DNA from: Fen-330 sp050008465
GTDB taxonomy: Bacteria; Acidobacteriota; Terriglobia; Bryobacterales; Bryobacteraceae
DNA length: 64,000 bases
Direction of reading: 5' to 3'
Assembly (NCBI GenBank): GCA_050008465.1
Contig: JBEKMO010000012.1
Location: 1 to 64,000 of the forward strand
The notes beneath the pieces are model-generated. The model was given only the letters and a program-made list of their open reading frames with translations. It was not told where the DNA came from and did no database searches. The translations under genes were made by a program, and so were the position numbers. Shown here piece by piece: positions 26,101-35,100 of the stretch (its first letter is position 1; every line of letters begins with the position of its first letter).

Positions 26101-26237
26101 ACGCTGACCGTGGGCGGCGAGATCTGCGGGTATTGGGCGATCGGAAGCCGGAGCATCGCTAGCGCGCCGGCAATCAAGATGACGATGGAGAGAACCACGG
26201 CAAAGACCGGGCGATGGATGAAGAATCGGGCGAACAT
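23127..26237 (-). CDS. RND efflux permease (AcrB/HAE1 family)
   Basis: A 1,036-residue proton-driven drug exporter with the twelve-helix, two-repeat layout of AcrB. Typical motifs are RFFIHRPVFAVVLSIVILIA at the start, NGADNMLYMSSQSTNDGRYS in the porter domain, VLAIGIVVDDAIVVVEAVEH in helix 4 (the two Asp of the proton relay) and LGLAAKNAILIVEFA near helix 10. Length and motifs point to the hydrophobic/amphiphilic efflux branch rather than the heavy-metal branch. It lies inside island A and may export the product of the NRPS-PKS or another toxic compound; that link is inference from proximity. Confidence 0.97.
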   Translation of the reverse strand: MFARFFIHRPVFAVVLSIVILIAGALAMLRLPIAQYPQISPPTVSVETFYPGANAAVVEQAVAIPLEQQVNGADNMLYMSSQSTNDGRYSLTCTFKVGADLNLAAVDVQNRVKSAEGYLPPEVLGIGVTVKKRSPDMVGVVTIFSPDHSYDEVYLSNYTTINVVDQLSRVPGVGSTSIIGQRDYAMRVWIRPDKLAKLGLTATDIGAAIRDQNVQAPAGTIGQPPAPAGTSFEYPVDAKGGLTSKEEYDNIVVRALPDGALLRLRDVARTELAARDYSSYGRLNGSPSTLILINQAPGSNALDVIRGIRAAMDRAKASFPPGLDYKIAYDSTLFITSSISEVIETLFAALGLVILVVFLFLGSFRATLIPMLAVPVSLIGCFAFFIPLGFTINTLTLFGLVLAIGIVVDDAIVVVEAVEHHLQQGLDPLAATEKAMQEVSGPVIGIAAVLISVFVPVAFLGGITGELYRQFALTLSVSVLLSALVALTLTPALCRLILKPRKRSRSPLVRILDGFNRGFERTTRAYAASVGALLRRSALALLSLGVVAAAAFGLLRILPSGFVPAEDQGLVLASIMLPDGASTERTDAVLRRAERLFAANSAVDNVITLGALNILTGAYGSNTGTIIATLKPWEERKRREERSSAVAATFQRALAGYPEGLGIVFEMPPIPGLGSAGGFQFELQDRKGSTPEELERVAGGFLAAASTRPEVSMPFSGFSVSVPMVALDLDRDKVKSLNIPLKSVFDNLQVNLGGMQVNDFNLYGRTYKVVLQAEPEFRLTPANIGNIYVRGGENAMIPLSTVLRVARKTGPAMLQRFNLYRTAEISGGAPPGVSSGQALDAMERLAKEKLPQGFGFEWTGMAYQERAAGGTQALVFSLALAFVFLVLAALYESWTIPFGVILGLPIGVFGAFLGTYLRGLINDVYVQIGLVMLLGLAAKNAILIVEFARMKRATEGMPVEDAALAGARLRFRPILMTSFAFILGVVPLMVASGAGSAARHSLGTAVFSGMLAATALGVLLVPVLYVTVERLVGAAK

Positions 26238-26240
26238 GGA

Positions 26241-27533
26241 CTATTTCGCCTCTCCCGTGGCAGCGGTCTGTACGGCGACCGGAGCCCCGGGCCGCACCTT
26301 CATGAGTCCTTCGACGATGACGGTCTCACCACCGGTGAGGCCGCTGGTGACGATGCTCTTGCCGCCATAGCTGCCCCCGGTGACCACACTTCGCAGCGCC
26401 ACCGTATTTTGGGGCGTAACGATGTACACGGCTCGCGAGCCCTGCACGTCGAAGACGGCGCGCTCGGAAACGAGCACCGCGTTGGGGAGCGTCTCCGCGG
26501 CAACGCGCACCCGTCCGAACATGCCGGGAAGGAGTTTTCCCTGGGGATTCGGGAACTCGGCCTCGACGGCGAGCGTGCCGGTCTTGGCGTCGACCGCCCG
26601 GCCCGCCACCGTGAAGTGGCCGAGGTGCGGATACGTGCTGTTGTCCGACAGGACCAGCTCGATGTGGTCCAGACCGGAGCGGTCGGGCCCTTGTTGGGTA
26701 ATGCGCAGGTAGAGCGCTTCGGGAACGTTGAAGACCAGCCTGATGGGATCGAGCTGGGAAACGACAGCCAGGAGACTGGGCTGGCCCTGGCCGAGATAGT
26801 TGCCGACGGAGATCTCAAGGCTCCCGATAAGCCCATCGATCGGGGAGCGCATTTCCGTCTCCTCCAGATCCACCTCCGCCCGGGCTAGCGCGGCTTTCGC
26901 CGCTTCGAGGCTCGCCTGCGCCTGGCGCACTCCGACGCGGTCGCTCACTTTGGTGGTGCGGACCATGGCGCGCGCCTCTTCGGCAGCCGCTTGAGCCGAC
27001 GACTGCGCCTCCAGCGCCGCATCCAGATCCCTTTGCGGGACGGCTCGGCGAGCCGCTAGCGGCTTCATGCGCTCCACGTCTTGGTTGTTTTTGAGAAGGT
27101 TGGCGTCCGCCTGCCGCAATCTGGCTTCGGCGCTCGCCAGGTTCTCCTGCTCGCGGGCCATTTCGAGATCCGCTTGCGCCTTCTCGACCGAGGCTTTGGC
27201 CGCCTGCACCGCGGCCGCATAGCGCCTTGGATCGATGCGGAACAGCACCTGCCCCTTGCGGACAAAGCGGCCTTCCCGAAAAGGCGCCTCCATCAGCCGG
27301 CCCTCCACGCTAGCCCGGAGTTCGACTGTGGAAACCGCCTCGGTGCGGGCCACCAACTCCGTGATCAGCGGCACGTCCCGCCTCTCGGCCTTCTCGACGA
27401 CCACGGCCATGGGGGGGATGGCAGGTCCCGTCTGAGACGTCTTGTGCCCGCAACCGGCGACGGCAAACGCAAGCAGCGGAAGGAGAAAGCAGGCTCCTGT
27501 CAGTCTGGTTTGAACGCCGGGTTCCCTCAACAC
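26241..27533 (-). CDS. RND efflux periplasmic adaptor (membrane fusion protein)
   Basis: A 430-residue AcrA-type lipoprotein. I take the GTG at 27533 as start because GGAGG precedes it with a 7-nt spacer; a TTG at 27578 would add 15 residues. The lipobox is LLAFAVAGC. Domains in order are beta-barrel and lipoyl half (VVEKAERRDVPLITELVART, RIDPRRYAAAVQAAKASVEK), a long hairpin coiled coil (about 100-190) and the second lipoyl half (EMRSPIDGLIGSLEISVGNY). The barrel and membrane-proximal domains end with GAPVAVQTAATGEAK. It is the first gene of the adaptor-permease-channel operon and bridges the other two. Confidence 0.95.
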   Translation of the reverse strand: MLREPGVQTRLTGACFLLPLLAFAVAGCGHKTSQTGPAIPPMAVVVEKAERRDVPLITELVARTEAVSTVELRASVEGRLMEAPFREGRFVRKGQVLFRIDPRRYAAAVQAAKASVEKAQADLEMAREQENLASAEARLRQADANLLKNNQDVERMKPLAARRAVPQRDLDAALEAQSSAQAAAEEARAMVRTTKVSDRVGVRQAQASLEAAKAALARAEVDLEETEMRSPIDGLIGSLEISVGNYLGQGQPSLLAVVSQLDPIRLVFNVPEALYLRITQQGPDRSGLDHIELVLSDNSTYPHLGHFTVAGRAVDAKTGTLAVEAEFPNPQGKLLPGMFGRVRVAAETLPNAVLVSERAVFDVQGSRAVYIVTPQNTVALRSVVTGGSYGGKSIVTSGLTGGETVIVEGLMKVRPGAPVAVQTAATGEAK

Positions 27534-27668
27534 GATGCGGCCTCCGATCGCACTCCTGCCCTCGTGCGGCCCTATCAACTAATTCGGTAGCCGGCCTCCG
27601 ATACTTCATAGGCCGATCACCCTGAAGTTCGCACCGCAACCTACCGATACCTTCACGGGAGTGAACCA

Positions 27669-28151
27669 GTGACCGAAAAAGAACCGCAAGCACTCAAGAC
27701 AGTCAAGAACTACATGTGGTGGTCCATGGGAGCCGGGTTGATCCCGGTCCCGTTTGTGGACCTGCTAGCCGTATCGGGCGTGCAGCTCAAGATGCTGGCC
27801 GACGTCTCGAAGATCTACGGCGTGGAATTCCAGGAGAACCGCGGCAAGGCTCTGGTCGGCTCGCTGATGGGCTACATCGTGCCGAGCACGATCTCGTTCG
27901 GATCCTTGGGAAGCCTGTTGAAGGCCATCCCGCTGGTGGGAACCCTGGTGGGCGGCGCCTCTATGGCGCTGTTCAGCGGCGCTTCCGCGTACGCGTTGGG
28001 CAAGGTGTTCATCCAGCACTTCGAGTCCGGCGGCACCTTCCTCACCTTCGACCCGGCGAAGGTCAAAGAGCACTTCCAGGCGCAATTCGAGGAGGGTGCC
28101 AAAGTGGCTGCGGAGATGGAGGCGGCGGACGGAGTGGAGACTCCTGCCTGA
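27669..28151 (+). CDS. DUF697/YcjF-like membrane-associated protein
   Basis: A 160-residue protein starting at GTG with two or three hydrophobic segments (MWWSMGAGLIPVPFVDLLAV, GSLMGYIVPSTISFGSLGS, IPLVGTLVGGASMALFSGAS). The motif IPVPFVDLLAVSGVQLKML followed by a YGVEF stretch is characteristic of DUF697, seen in YcjF and in GTPase-associated proteins, where it interacts with membranes. The C-terminus is a charged helix (DPAKVKEHFQAQFEEGAKVA). The function is unknown. It is divergent from the RND operon and precedes the export genes. Confidence 0.75.
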   Translation: MTEKEPQALKTVKNYMWWSMGAGLIPVPFVDLLAVSGVQLKMLADVSKIYGVEFQENRGKALVGSLMGYIVPSTISFGSLGSLLKAIPLVGTLVGGASMALFSGASAYALGKVFIQHFESGGTFLTFDPAKVKEHFQAQFEEGAKVAAEMEAADGVETPA

Positions 28152-28159
28152 TTCCGCCG

Positions 28160-28324
28160 ATGACCATGGAAATCGCGGCTGTGTACGTGGCGCTCTGCCT
28201 GGTCGCAGGGATTATGGGAAGAAAGCGGCGGATCGGATTCTGGGGCTATGTTTTCTGTTCTTTCATTTTCACGCCCCTGATCAGCCTGCTGTTCCTGTAT
28301 TTTGCCTCCCCGCGGAAGGCCTAG
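28160..28324 (+). CDS. Small membrane protein of unknown function
   Basis: A 54-residue frame, 8 bp after the DUF697-like stop, with two hydrophobic segments (EIAAVYVALCLVAGIMG and GYVFCSFIFTPLISLLFLYF) separated by a basic turn (RKRRIGFW). The sequence pattern GRxRRxGFWGYxFCSxxxTPLI recurs in small acidobacterial and proteobacterial membrane proteins by recall. No function is known. It probably belongs with the DUF697-like gene. Confidence 0.65.
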   Translation: MTMEIAAVYVALCLVAGIMGRKRRIGFWGYVFCSFIFTPLISLLFLYFASPRKA

Positions 28325-28412
28325 GAGTCCCTTCACCCTCGCGAAGCTCTCGAGGGCGCCACGATTTCGAGGCCGCTCGTGCCACCGGCAGGAAGAGCGC
28401 CGGCCAAAACAC

Positions 28413-30068
28413 ATGAAGCTCGCATCGCGATTCGGAATGCTCGAGTTCCTCCAGCAGGAGACACACGCGCTGGACCGGAAGCTGCTGATCCTCACGGCGG
28501 CTTCCGGTACGGCCAACGCCCTGATTCTAGCCGTGATCAACGGCGCGGTGGAATCCATGGGCAAGAGCGGCCCCGAATGGCGGCACTTTCTGCTGTTCGC
28601 TCTCTCGCTGGCGCTGTTCATCTACTCGCTGCGGTACATCCTGCGGGAATCCAGCCGCATCGCCGAGGAAGCGATCCGCAGTGTCCGCGTGCGGCTGGCG
28701 GACAAGATCCGGCGCTCGGACCTCGAGGCGCTGGAATCGATCGGCGAAGCCGACATACACGCGCGGGTGAGCCGCGAGACGGCGGCCATCGCCCAGGCCG
28801 CCCGGCCCCTGTTCATTGCGGCGCAATCTTCGGTGATGGTGCTGTTCACGTTGGTCTACATCGCGGTGGTGTCGCCGATTGCCGTGCTGTTGTGCCTGGG
28901 CGTGATCGCCGGAGGCGTGGCCGTCTACCTGAAAGACCGCAAGACGTACGAGGACGGCCTCGAGGAGGCGTCCCGGCGCGAAGACGATCTGTTCACCGCG
29001 CTGACCGGGTTGCTGAAGGGCTTCAAGGAATTGCGCATCAACCGCCGCAAAAGCGACGACGTTTTCGAGGAGTTCGGAGCCACCTGCGCGGGAGTCCGGG
29101 ACGTGCGCTGCCGGGTGATGTACCAGTTCGCCAACAACGTGGTCTTCGTCGAGGCGTTCTTCCAGGTGTTGATCGGCGCCATCGTTTTCGTTCTGCCGGT
29201 TCTTTCGCCTTCCTTCTCGGGCTCGATCATCAAGATCGTCGCCGCGGTGCTGTTCATGATCGGACCGCTGAGCAACGTCGTGATGATGGTCCCGGTGATC
29301 TCGCAGGTGGAGGTCACGGTAGCGAACCTGCGCCGGCTGGAGGCCAGGCTGGACCAGGCGCTGGCGAAATCGCCTTCGGGTGAGGAAGAGCCGCTGGGCG
29401 GCGCCGCCACATTCAAGGAAATCCGCCTGGCGGACGTGGGCTTCAGCTACCAAGACCCGGACGGAAGCGAGTCGTTCCGGCTGGGGCCGCTGAATGCCGC
29501 TGTGCGCCGGGGGGAAATCCTCTTCATCGTGGGCGGAAACGGGGGCGGCAAAACCACGTTCATGAAGCTGTTCACGGCGCTGTACTTCCCCGAGCAGGGG
29601 TCCATCTGGGTGGACGGTGCACAGGTCACGCGCCGCAACGCGCAGTTCTACCGCAACCTTTTTTCCGCGATCTTCTCGGACTTTCATCTGTTCGACAAGC
29701 TGTATGGCATGCGGGATGCGGACCCGGAGCGCGTGGATGAGCTGCTGAGGCTGATGGAGATCTCGGACAAAACCTCGCTGCGCGATGGGCGGTTCACGAA
29801 CATCAACCTCTCCACGGGCCAGAGGAAGCGCCTGGCCCTGGCGGTCTCCTACCTGGAGGACAAGCTCGTGTACGTTTTCGACGAAGTGGCCGCCGATCAG
29901 GACCCCCGGTTCCGCAAGTACTTCTATGAGGTGATGCTGCCGGATTTGAAGAAGGCCGGCAAAACCGTCGTCGCGGTGTCGCACGACGATCGCTATTTCC
30001 ATGTCGCCGACCGGGTGCTGCGGATGGAATACGGCAAATTCGAGGAGGTCTGGGAGGGAGCGGCATGA
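28413..30068 (+). CDS. Cyclic-peptide export ABC transporter (SyrD/PvdE type)
   Basis: A 551-residue half transporter with fused membrane (about 20-320, six helices) and ATPase domains. Walker A is GGNGGGKTTFMKL at about residue 375. The signature is LSTGQRKRLALA, the variant typical of SyrD/PvdE/MicJ-type peptide exporters rather than LSGGQ. Walker B is KLVYVFDEVAADQD and the H-loop is AVSHDDRYFHVADRVLRMEY. The start at 28413 gives MKLASRFGMLEFL; an upstream extension would add 37 unrelated residues. These transporters export nonribosomal peptides or their precursors, which fits the downstream NRPS-PKS. It overlaps the next gene by ATGA, so the export genes and megasynthase form one operon. 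Confidence 0.92.
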   Translation: MKLASRFGMLEFLQQETHALDRKLLILTAASGTANALILAVINGAVESMGKSGPEWRHFLLFALSLALFIYSLRYILRESSRIAEEAIRSVRVRLADKIRRSDLEALESIGEADIHARVSRETAAIAQAARPLFIAAQSSVMVLFTLVYIAVVSPIAVLLCLGVIAGGVAVYLKDRKTYEDGLEEASRREDDLFTALTGLLKGFKELRINRRKSDDVFEEFGATCAGVRDVRCRVMYQFANNVVFVEAFFQVLIGAIVFVLPVLSPSFSGSIIKIVAAVLFMIGPLSNVVMMVPVISQVEVTVANLRRLEARLDQALAKSPSGEEEPLGGAATFKEIRLADVGFSYQDPDGSESFRLGPLNAAVRRGEILFIVGGNGGGKTTFMKLFTALYFPEQGSIWVDGAQVTRRNAQFYRNLFSAIFSDFHLFDKLYGMRDADPERVDELLRLMEISDKTSLRDGRFTNINLSTGQRKRLALAVSYLEDKLVYVFDEVAADQDPRFRKYFYEVMLPDLKKAGKTVVAVSHDDRYFHVADRVLRMEYGKFEEVWEGAA

Positions 30069-30931
30069 AACGAATGCATGACTGGTTCGCCGGCCAGAGC
30101 CGCAAGCTGAAGGCCTTTTTGAGACGGCAGGCCCCCTACGTGCTTCTCGTGTCGTTTGTCGTGGTGTTCCTGTTCCTCTACTTCTTCAACAGCATGGTGA
30201 TCTCGATCCACCCGGGAGAACTCGGCGTCCTGTGGCGCCGCCTGGGGGGCGGCACGGTGGTTCACACGGTCTATCGGGAAGGCCTGCACATCATCCTGCC
30301 GCTGAACCAGATGTACATCTATAACGTCCGCAAGCAGCGCATCAGCGACTCGATCGACGTCCTGACGGTGGACGGGCTGACGGTGCATGTCGAGTATTCC
30401 GCGCGCTATTCCGCGAACCGGGACCTGCTGCCGCTTCTGCACCAGAGGGTGGGGCCGGACTACGTGAACGTCGTCGTGCGGCCGGAAGTGCGGTCTGTCA
30501 TTCGGACCGTCTTCGGGCAGTACAAACCGGAGGAGATCTACACCACGCAGAAGGCCATCCAGGAGCGCATTTCGTTGCTGTCCAAGATCCGGATGGAAGC
30601 CCGTTTCGTGTCGCTCGACGACGTGCCGATCGAGCGTATCTCGCTGCCCAAGAGCATTTCCGACGCGATCGAGGCCAAGCTGGAGCAGCAGCAGTTGGAC
30701 GGGGAGTACGTGTATCGGCTGGCGGTGGCCGGCAAGGAAGCGGAGCGGAAACTCATCGAGGCCCGGGGGGAGAAAGGCTACAACGACCTGGTGGGCCAGA
30801 GCCTGACTCCGGAACTGCTGCAGTGGCACGGCATTCTGGCGACCGAGCAACTCGCCAAGTCTCCCAACGCCAAGGTCGTCGTAGTCGGCGGCGGCAAAGG
30901 CGGCCTGCCCCTGATTCTCGGGAAGGACTAG
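30065..30931 (+). CDS. SPFH/prohibitin-like membrane protein
   Basis: A 288-residue protein with one N-terminal membrane helix (YVLLVSFVVVFLFLYFFNSM, about 25-44) followed by an SPFH/band-7 domain (IHPGELGVLWRRLGGGT, YREGLHIILPLNQMYIYNVR, ARFVSLDDVPIERISLPKSI). A helical segment with AGKEAERKLIEARGEKGYN follows, the typical Ala/Glu coiled coil of prohibitins. SPFH proteins scaffold membrane microdomains and modulate membrane proteases or transporters. Its place between an exporter and a binding protein, with 4-bp overlap upstream and a 4-bp gap downstream, suggests it organises the export machine; this is inference. Confidence 0.88.
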   Translation: MKRMHDWFAGQSRKLKAFLRRQAPYVLLVSFVVVFLFLYFFNSMVISIHPGELGVLWRRLGGGTVVHTVYREGLHIILPLNQMYIYNVRKQRISDSIDVLTVDGLTVHVEYSARYSANRDLLPLLHQRVGPDYVNVVVRPEVRSVIRTVFGQYKPEEIYTTQKAIQERISLLSKIRMEARFVSLDDVPIERISLPKSISDAIEAKLEQQQLDGEYVYRLAVAGKEAERKLIEARGEKGYNDLVGQSLTPELLQWHGILATEQLAKSPNAKVVVVGGGKGGLPLILGKD

Positions 30932-30935
30932 GCGG

Positions 30936-32111
30936 ATGAAGAAGCTGCTGCTGGCCGCCATTTGTCTTCTGCTCGTGCCGGTGGCGATCACGCAGTGGGC
31001 CTCGCTGTACATGTACGGCGAGCTGAGGTCCTGGGTGGCCAGCCGTTCGCCGCAGGAGATCCTGGTCGGCGTGGCCTGGCCGTTCGCCGAGAACCGGGAC
31101 GGCATGGCCGACGGACTGCTCCTGGCCCAGGAGGAGATTAACGCCCGCGGCGTGCGCGGGAAGCGGTTCCGGCTGGTGCTGCGGGATGACGATTTCGATC
31201 GCGAAAAATCGAGGAACATCTCGATCGATTTCGCGCGCAACTCGCGGATGATGGCTGTGATCGGCTATTACGACGACAACTTCGCCGTGAGGGCCTCGGC
31301 GATCTTCGAAGAGAGCCGGTTACTGCACATCGTGATTGGCGCGAACAACACCTACATGACCTCGCACGGTTTCCGGTATCTCATCCGGTCGGTGCTAGCG
31401 AGCGACCTGATCGCACACAAGCTGGTTCGACTCTGCCAGGCGCGCGGCTATGATAAGTTTGCCGTGATCGCCGAAGACGGCCCCTTCGGCGAAGACCTCT
31501 CATACCAGTTCGGGGCGGAGTTGGACGTCCTGGATGCCCACCTCGTCTACGAGTCTTCCTACGTGCGGGGGGAAGTCGATTTTCGCGAAACCGTGAATGA
31601 ATTGAAAGCTGTCGACACCGATGTCATTGTGTTCCTGGGGCTCGAGGCCGAGGCGGCCGCGTTCATCAAGTCGGCGCGGGACATGGGGTTGAAAACACCG
31701 ATCGTGGGTTCGTTCAGCGACACTCCCACGATGCACGAGATCGCAGGCAACGCGCTCGAAGGGGTGATGTTCTACGAGATCTACGACGCAGACTCGCCCA
31801 CGCCGGAAAACCGTGCCTTCGTGGCGAAGTTCCGGAAGCGGTTCGGGAGAGAGCCCGAGGCCTACGCCGCGCAGTCCTATGATGCATTGCGGCTCTTGGC
31901 GAGAGCCGTTGCGATCACCGGCTCGAGCGACCCGCTCGACCTCTCCTATGCCATCCGGTTCATGGGGCGATGGGAGGGCGCGAACGGTTCCTACAAGTTC
32001 GACGACCGCGGCGAACTGGAGGGCAAGGACCTCTATCTGGAAATGTACCGCGGCGGCAAGGCCGTCGTCGTGGCGACCAGCCCTAGAGACCAGACGCCGA
32101 TCCGCCGATGA
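30936..32111 (+). CDS. ABC-type periplasmic binding protein (branched-chain amino acid/LivJ family)
   Basis: A 391-residue type I periplasmic binding protein with an uncleaved or weak signal segment (KLLLAAICLLLVPVAITQW). The receptor fold begins at EILVGVAWPFAENRDGMADG and contains ARNSRMMAVIGYYDDNFAVR, IAEDGPFGEDLSYQFGAELD and PEAYAAQSYDALRLLARAVA, all typical of LivJ-like receptors. No LivHMGF permease is near; the only ABC protein is the peptide exporter, so it may be a sensor or an accessory export factor. It ends 6 bp before the megasynthase start. Confidence 0.85.
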   Translation: MKKLLLAAICLLLVPVAITQWASLYMYGELRSWVASRSPQEILVGVAWPFAENRDGMADGLLLAQEEINARGVRGKRFRLVLRDDDFDREKSRNISIDFARNSRMMAVIGYYDDNFAVRASAIFEESRLLHIVIGANNTYMTSHGFRYLIRSVLASDLIAHKLVRLCQARGYDKFAVIAEDGPFGEDLSYQFGAELDVLDAHLVYESSYVRGEVDFRETVNELKAVDTDVIVFLGLEAEAAAFIKSARDMGLKTPIVGSFSDTPTMHEIAGNALEGVMFYEIYDADSPTPENRAFVAKFRKRFGREPEAYAAQSYDALRLLARAVAITGSSDPLDLSYAIRFMGRWEGANGSYKFDDRGELEGKDLYLEMYRGGKAVVVATSPRDQTPIRR

Positions 32112-32117
32112 ACGGGA

Positions 32118-35100
32118 GTGGCTTTGGAACGGTACCCACTCTCATTCCCACAACAGGCCATTTTCCTGGACTCGCTGCTGCGCGGTTCCGCGACCACGAA
32201 GTACAACATGGGCGGCGCCATCACGATTCGAGGTCCGCTCGACGCCGGCCTGTTCGGGCGCGCGCTCGAGTACGCGGCCCGGCAGCACGACGTGCAGCGG
32301 ACGCGTCTCCATCTCGCTGGCGACGTCGCCGTGCAGGAGTTCGTTTCGGAACCCCCCGGCGTGCTCGAGGTGCTCGATTACTCGGCGCGATTGGAGCCGT
32401 ACCGCTCCGCCGTCGAGTGGCTGCTCGAGGACATCCGCCGCCCGATACATCTTGACGAGTTCCCGCTGTATGGGGACACCTTGTTCCGACTGGCGCCCGG
32501 CCTGCACCTGTGGTACCCCAAGTTCCACCACATCGTGTGCGATGCGTTCGGCCACGCGCTCATCGGGGCGACTGCCGCGGCGGCGTACAACGAGCTGCTG
32601 GCGCACGGCCGCCTGCCCGAACGCGAACGGTTCTCCTACGCGGACTTCGTCGCGGAGGACCGTGAATACGCGGCCTCGCAGCGCTTCCGCGAAGACGAGG
32701 CGTACTGGACGGCGAAGTTCGCTTCGCTGCCCGAACCCCTGCCGTTCACAGCGCGGAAAGGAAGTCTGGAAGGGGACGCGCTGCTCAGGACCGAGCGCTG
32801 CACGCTCGGCGTGCCCCGCCTCGTATACAACGCGATCCTGCGGCTGTGCGGCGAAGCGGGCGTCACGCCGTTCCAGTTCCTGCTGGCGGTCCTGTTCGCA
32901 TATTTGCACCGGGTGACCGGGCGCACGGACATCGTGATCGGCACGCCCATCCTCAACCGCGGCAATCGGGTGTTCCGCCGCACGGCCGGCATGTTCATGA
33001 ACATGATGCCGCTGCGCCTGGGGATCGAGAGCGAGTCCACACTGCTCGGCCTGGCGCGCCAGATTCATGCCGAAGTCCGGTCCTGCTACCGTCACCAGCG
33101 GTTTCCGTTCGGCGAGATCGTGCGGCGCTGCCGGACGCTGGAAGGCTTTTGCCACAATGTGTTCGACGTCACGCTGGTCTACCGCAAGCTGGACTACGAC
33201 TTCGATTTCGGCGGCTCTCCCGCCCGCACCATCACGCTCGACACCAACGCGCGCGAAGAAACGCTGTCGCTCGAAGTCGACGAATACAACGAACAGGAGG
33301 ACGTCAATTTCTTCTTCAACTTCAATCCGAGGTTGATCTCAGCCAAAGAGGCCGGGCAGATGGCGAAGACTTTCAATGCGCTGCTGGCCGACGCGGCGGT
33401 GGTGGGCGATTTCCCCGTCCGTGACATCCGGCTGCTGGCCGATTCGGGCGGCGCGCGGGGGACCAGGCGGCCGGGCGCCGGGGAGCGGACCGTGCTCGAT
33501 CACTTCCGGCGGCAGGCGGGCGCCGCGCCGGACTCGCCTGCGGTCGTCGCGGGTGGTGACCGGCTCTCTTACGGCGAGTTGGATGCGGCGTCGAACCGGA
33601 TCGCCGCGTTTCTCGGAGGGCAGCGCGCGCTCGAGAAGGAGCAGTCCGTCGCCGTCCTCTCCGATCGCGACGGCCGGTGGGTGGCGGCGGCGCTGGGAAT
33701 CATGAAGGCGGGCGGGGCCTACCTCCCGCTCGACCCCGAGGCGCCTCGCGACCGGATCGAGTTCATTCTCCGCGATAGCGGCTGCCGTCTCCTGCTGACA
33801 GGTGGGGCGCACGGCTCGATAGCATTCGACGGCGTACGGTCCGTCCCCATCTCCGAGGCTCTCGACACGCCGCCGGAGTCGTGGACGCCGGTCTCTCCGC
33901 CCGGACCGCGATCGCTGGCCTACATCATCTACACTTCCGGGACCACGGGGCAGCCCAAGGGCGTGCTGGTCGAGCACGGCGGCCTGGCCAACACGGCCAT
34001 CGAACAGATGCGCGGGTGGGGCGTGACCAGCCAGGACCACGTCCTGCAGTTCGCCTCGCCCATGTTCGACGCCTCCCTCGCGGAAGTCTTCCTCGCGCTC
34101 GTTTCCGGCGCCACCCTCGTGATCGCGCCGAAAGACGTCGTGCTGAGTCCGCCGCGGTTTCTGGAACTGCTTTCGCGCGAGAAGGTGACCGTGGCCACGC
34201 TCCCTCCGGCCTACCTGAGCGCGCTCGACCGGGCGGAGCTCGGTCCGCTGCGCGTGCTGGTAACCGCCGGAGAGGCGGCGAATCCCGCCGACGCGGCGCA
34301 CTACAGCCGCCGTCTCCAGTACATCAATGCCTACGGACCCACGGAGACCTCGATCTGCGCCACCTGGTATTCCGCTCGCGCCTTCTCCGGAGAGCACGTC
34401 CCGATCGGCAAGCCGCTGGCGCACACCGAGGTCCTCATTCTCGACGAGAAGCGCGAGTTGATGCCGGTGGGCGTGGCCGGAGAAATCTGCATCGGCGGTG
34501 TGAACCTGGCGCGCGGCTACCTGAACCGGCCCGAGCTGACCAACGAGCGCTTTATCCCGAATCCGTTCCGCGAAGGCGAGCGCCTGTACCGCACGGGCGA
34601 CCTGGGGCGCCTGCTTCCGGACGGCAACCTCGAATTCCTCGGACGGCGCGACACGCAGGTGAAGATTCGCGGCTACCGCGTCGAGCTTGGTGAAATCGAG
34701 GCGCTTCTCAAGACCCATCCGGCGGTGGAGACGGCGGCCGTCGTTGCCGGCGGCGCCGAGAACGGGAGCCTGGTTGCCTGCGTCGTTTCAAGGGGCGAGT
34801 TCCGGCCGGCGGAGCTGCGCCAGCACCTCGCGGGGAGACTGCCGGCTTACATGGTTCCGTCCCAATGGACGCCCATTCCGGCGTTGCCTTTGAACACGTC
34901 GGGAAAAGTGGATCGCGACGCCTTGCTCGCCCTTAGCCGGCCGCAGGACGATTACTCCCCGGAAAAGATCGCGCCGCGGACGGACATGGAGCGGACGATC
35001 GCCCGGATCTGGGAGGAGGTACTCGAGACGTCGCCCGTGGGCGCGCTCGACGACTTCTTCGAGCTGGGCGGCCACAGCCTCAAAGCGGTGCGGGTGATCT

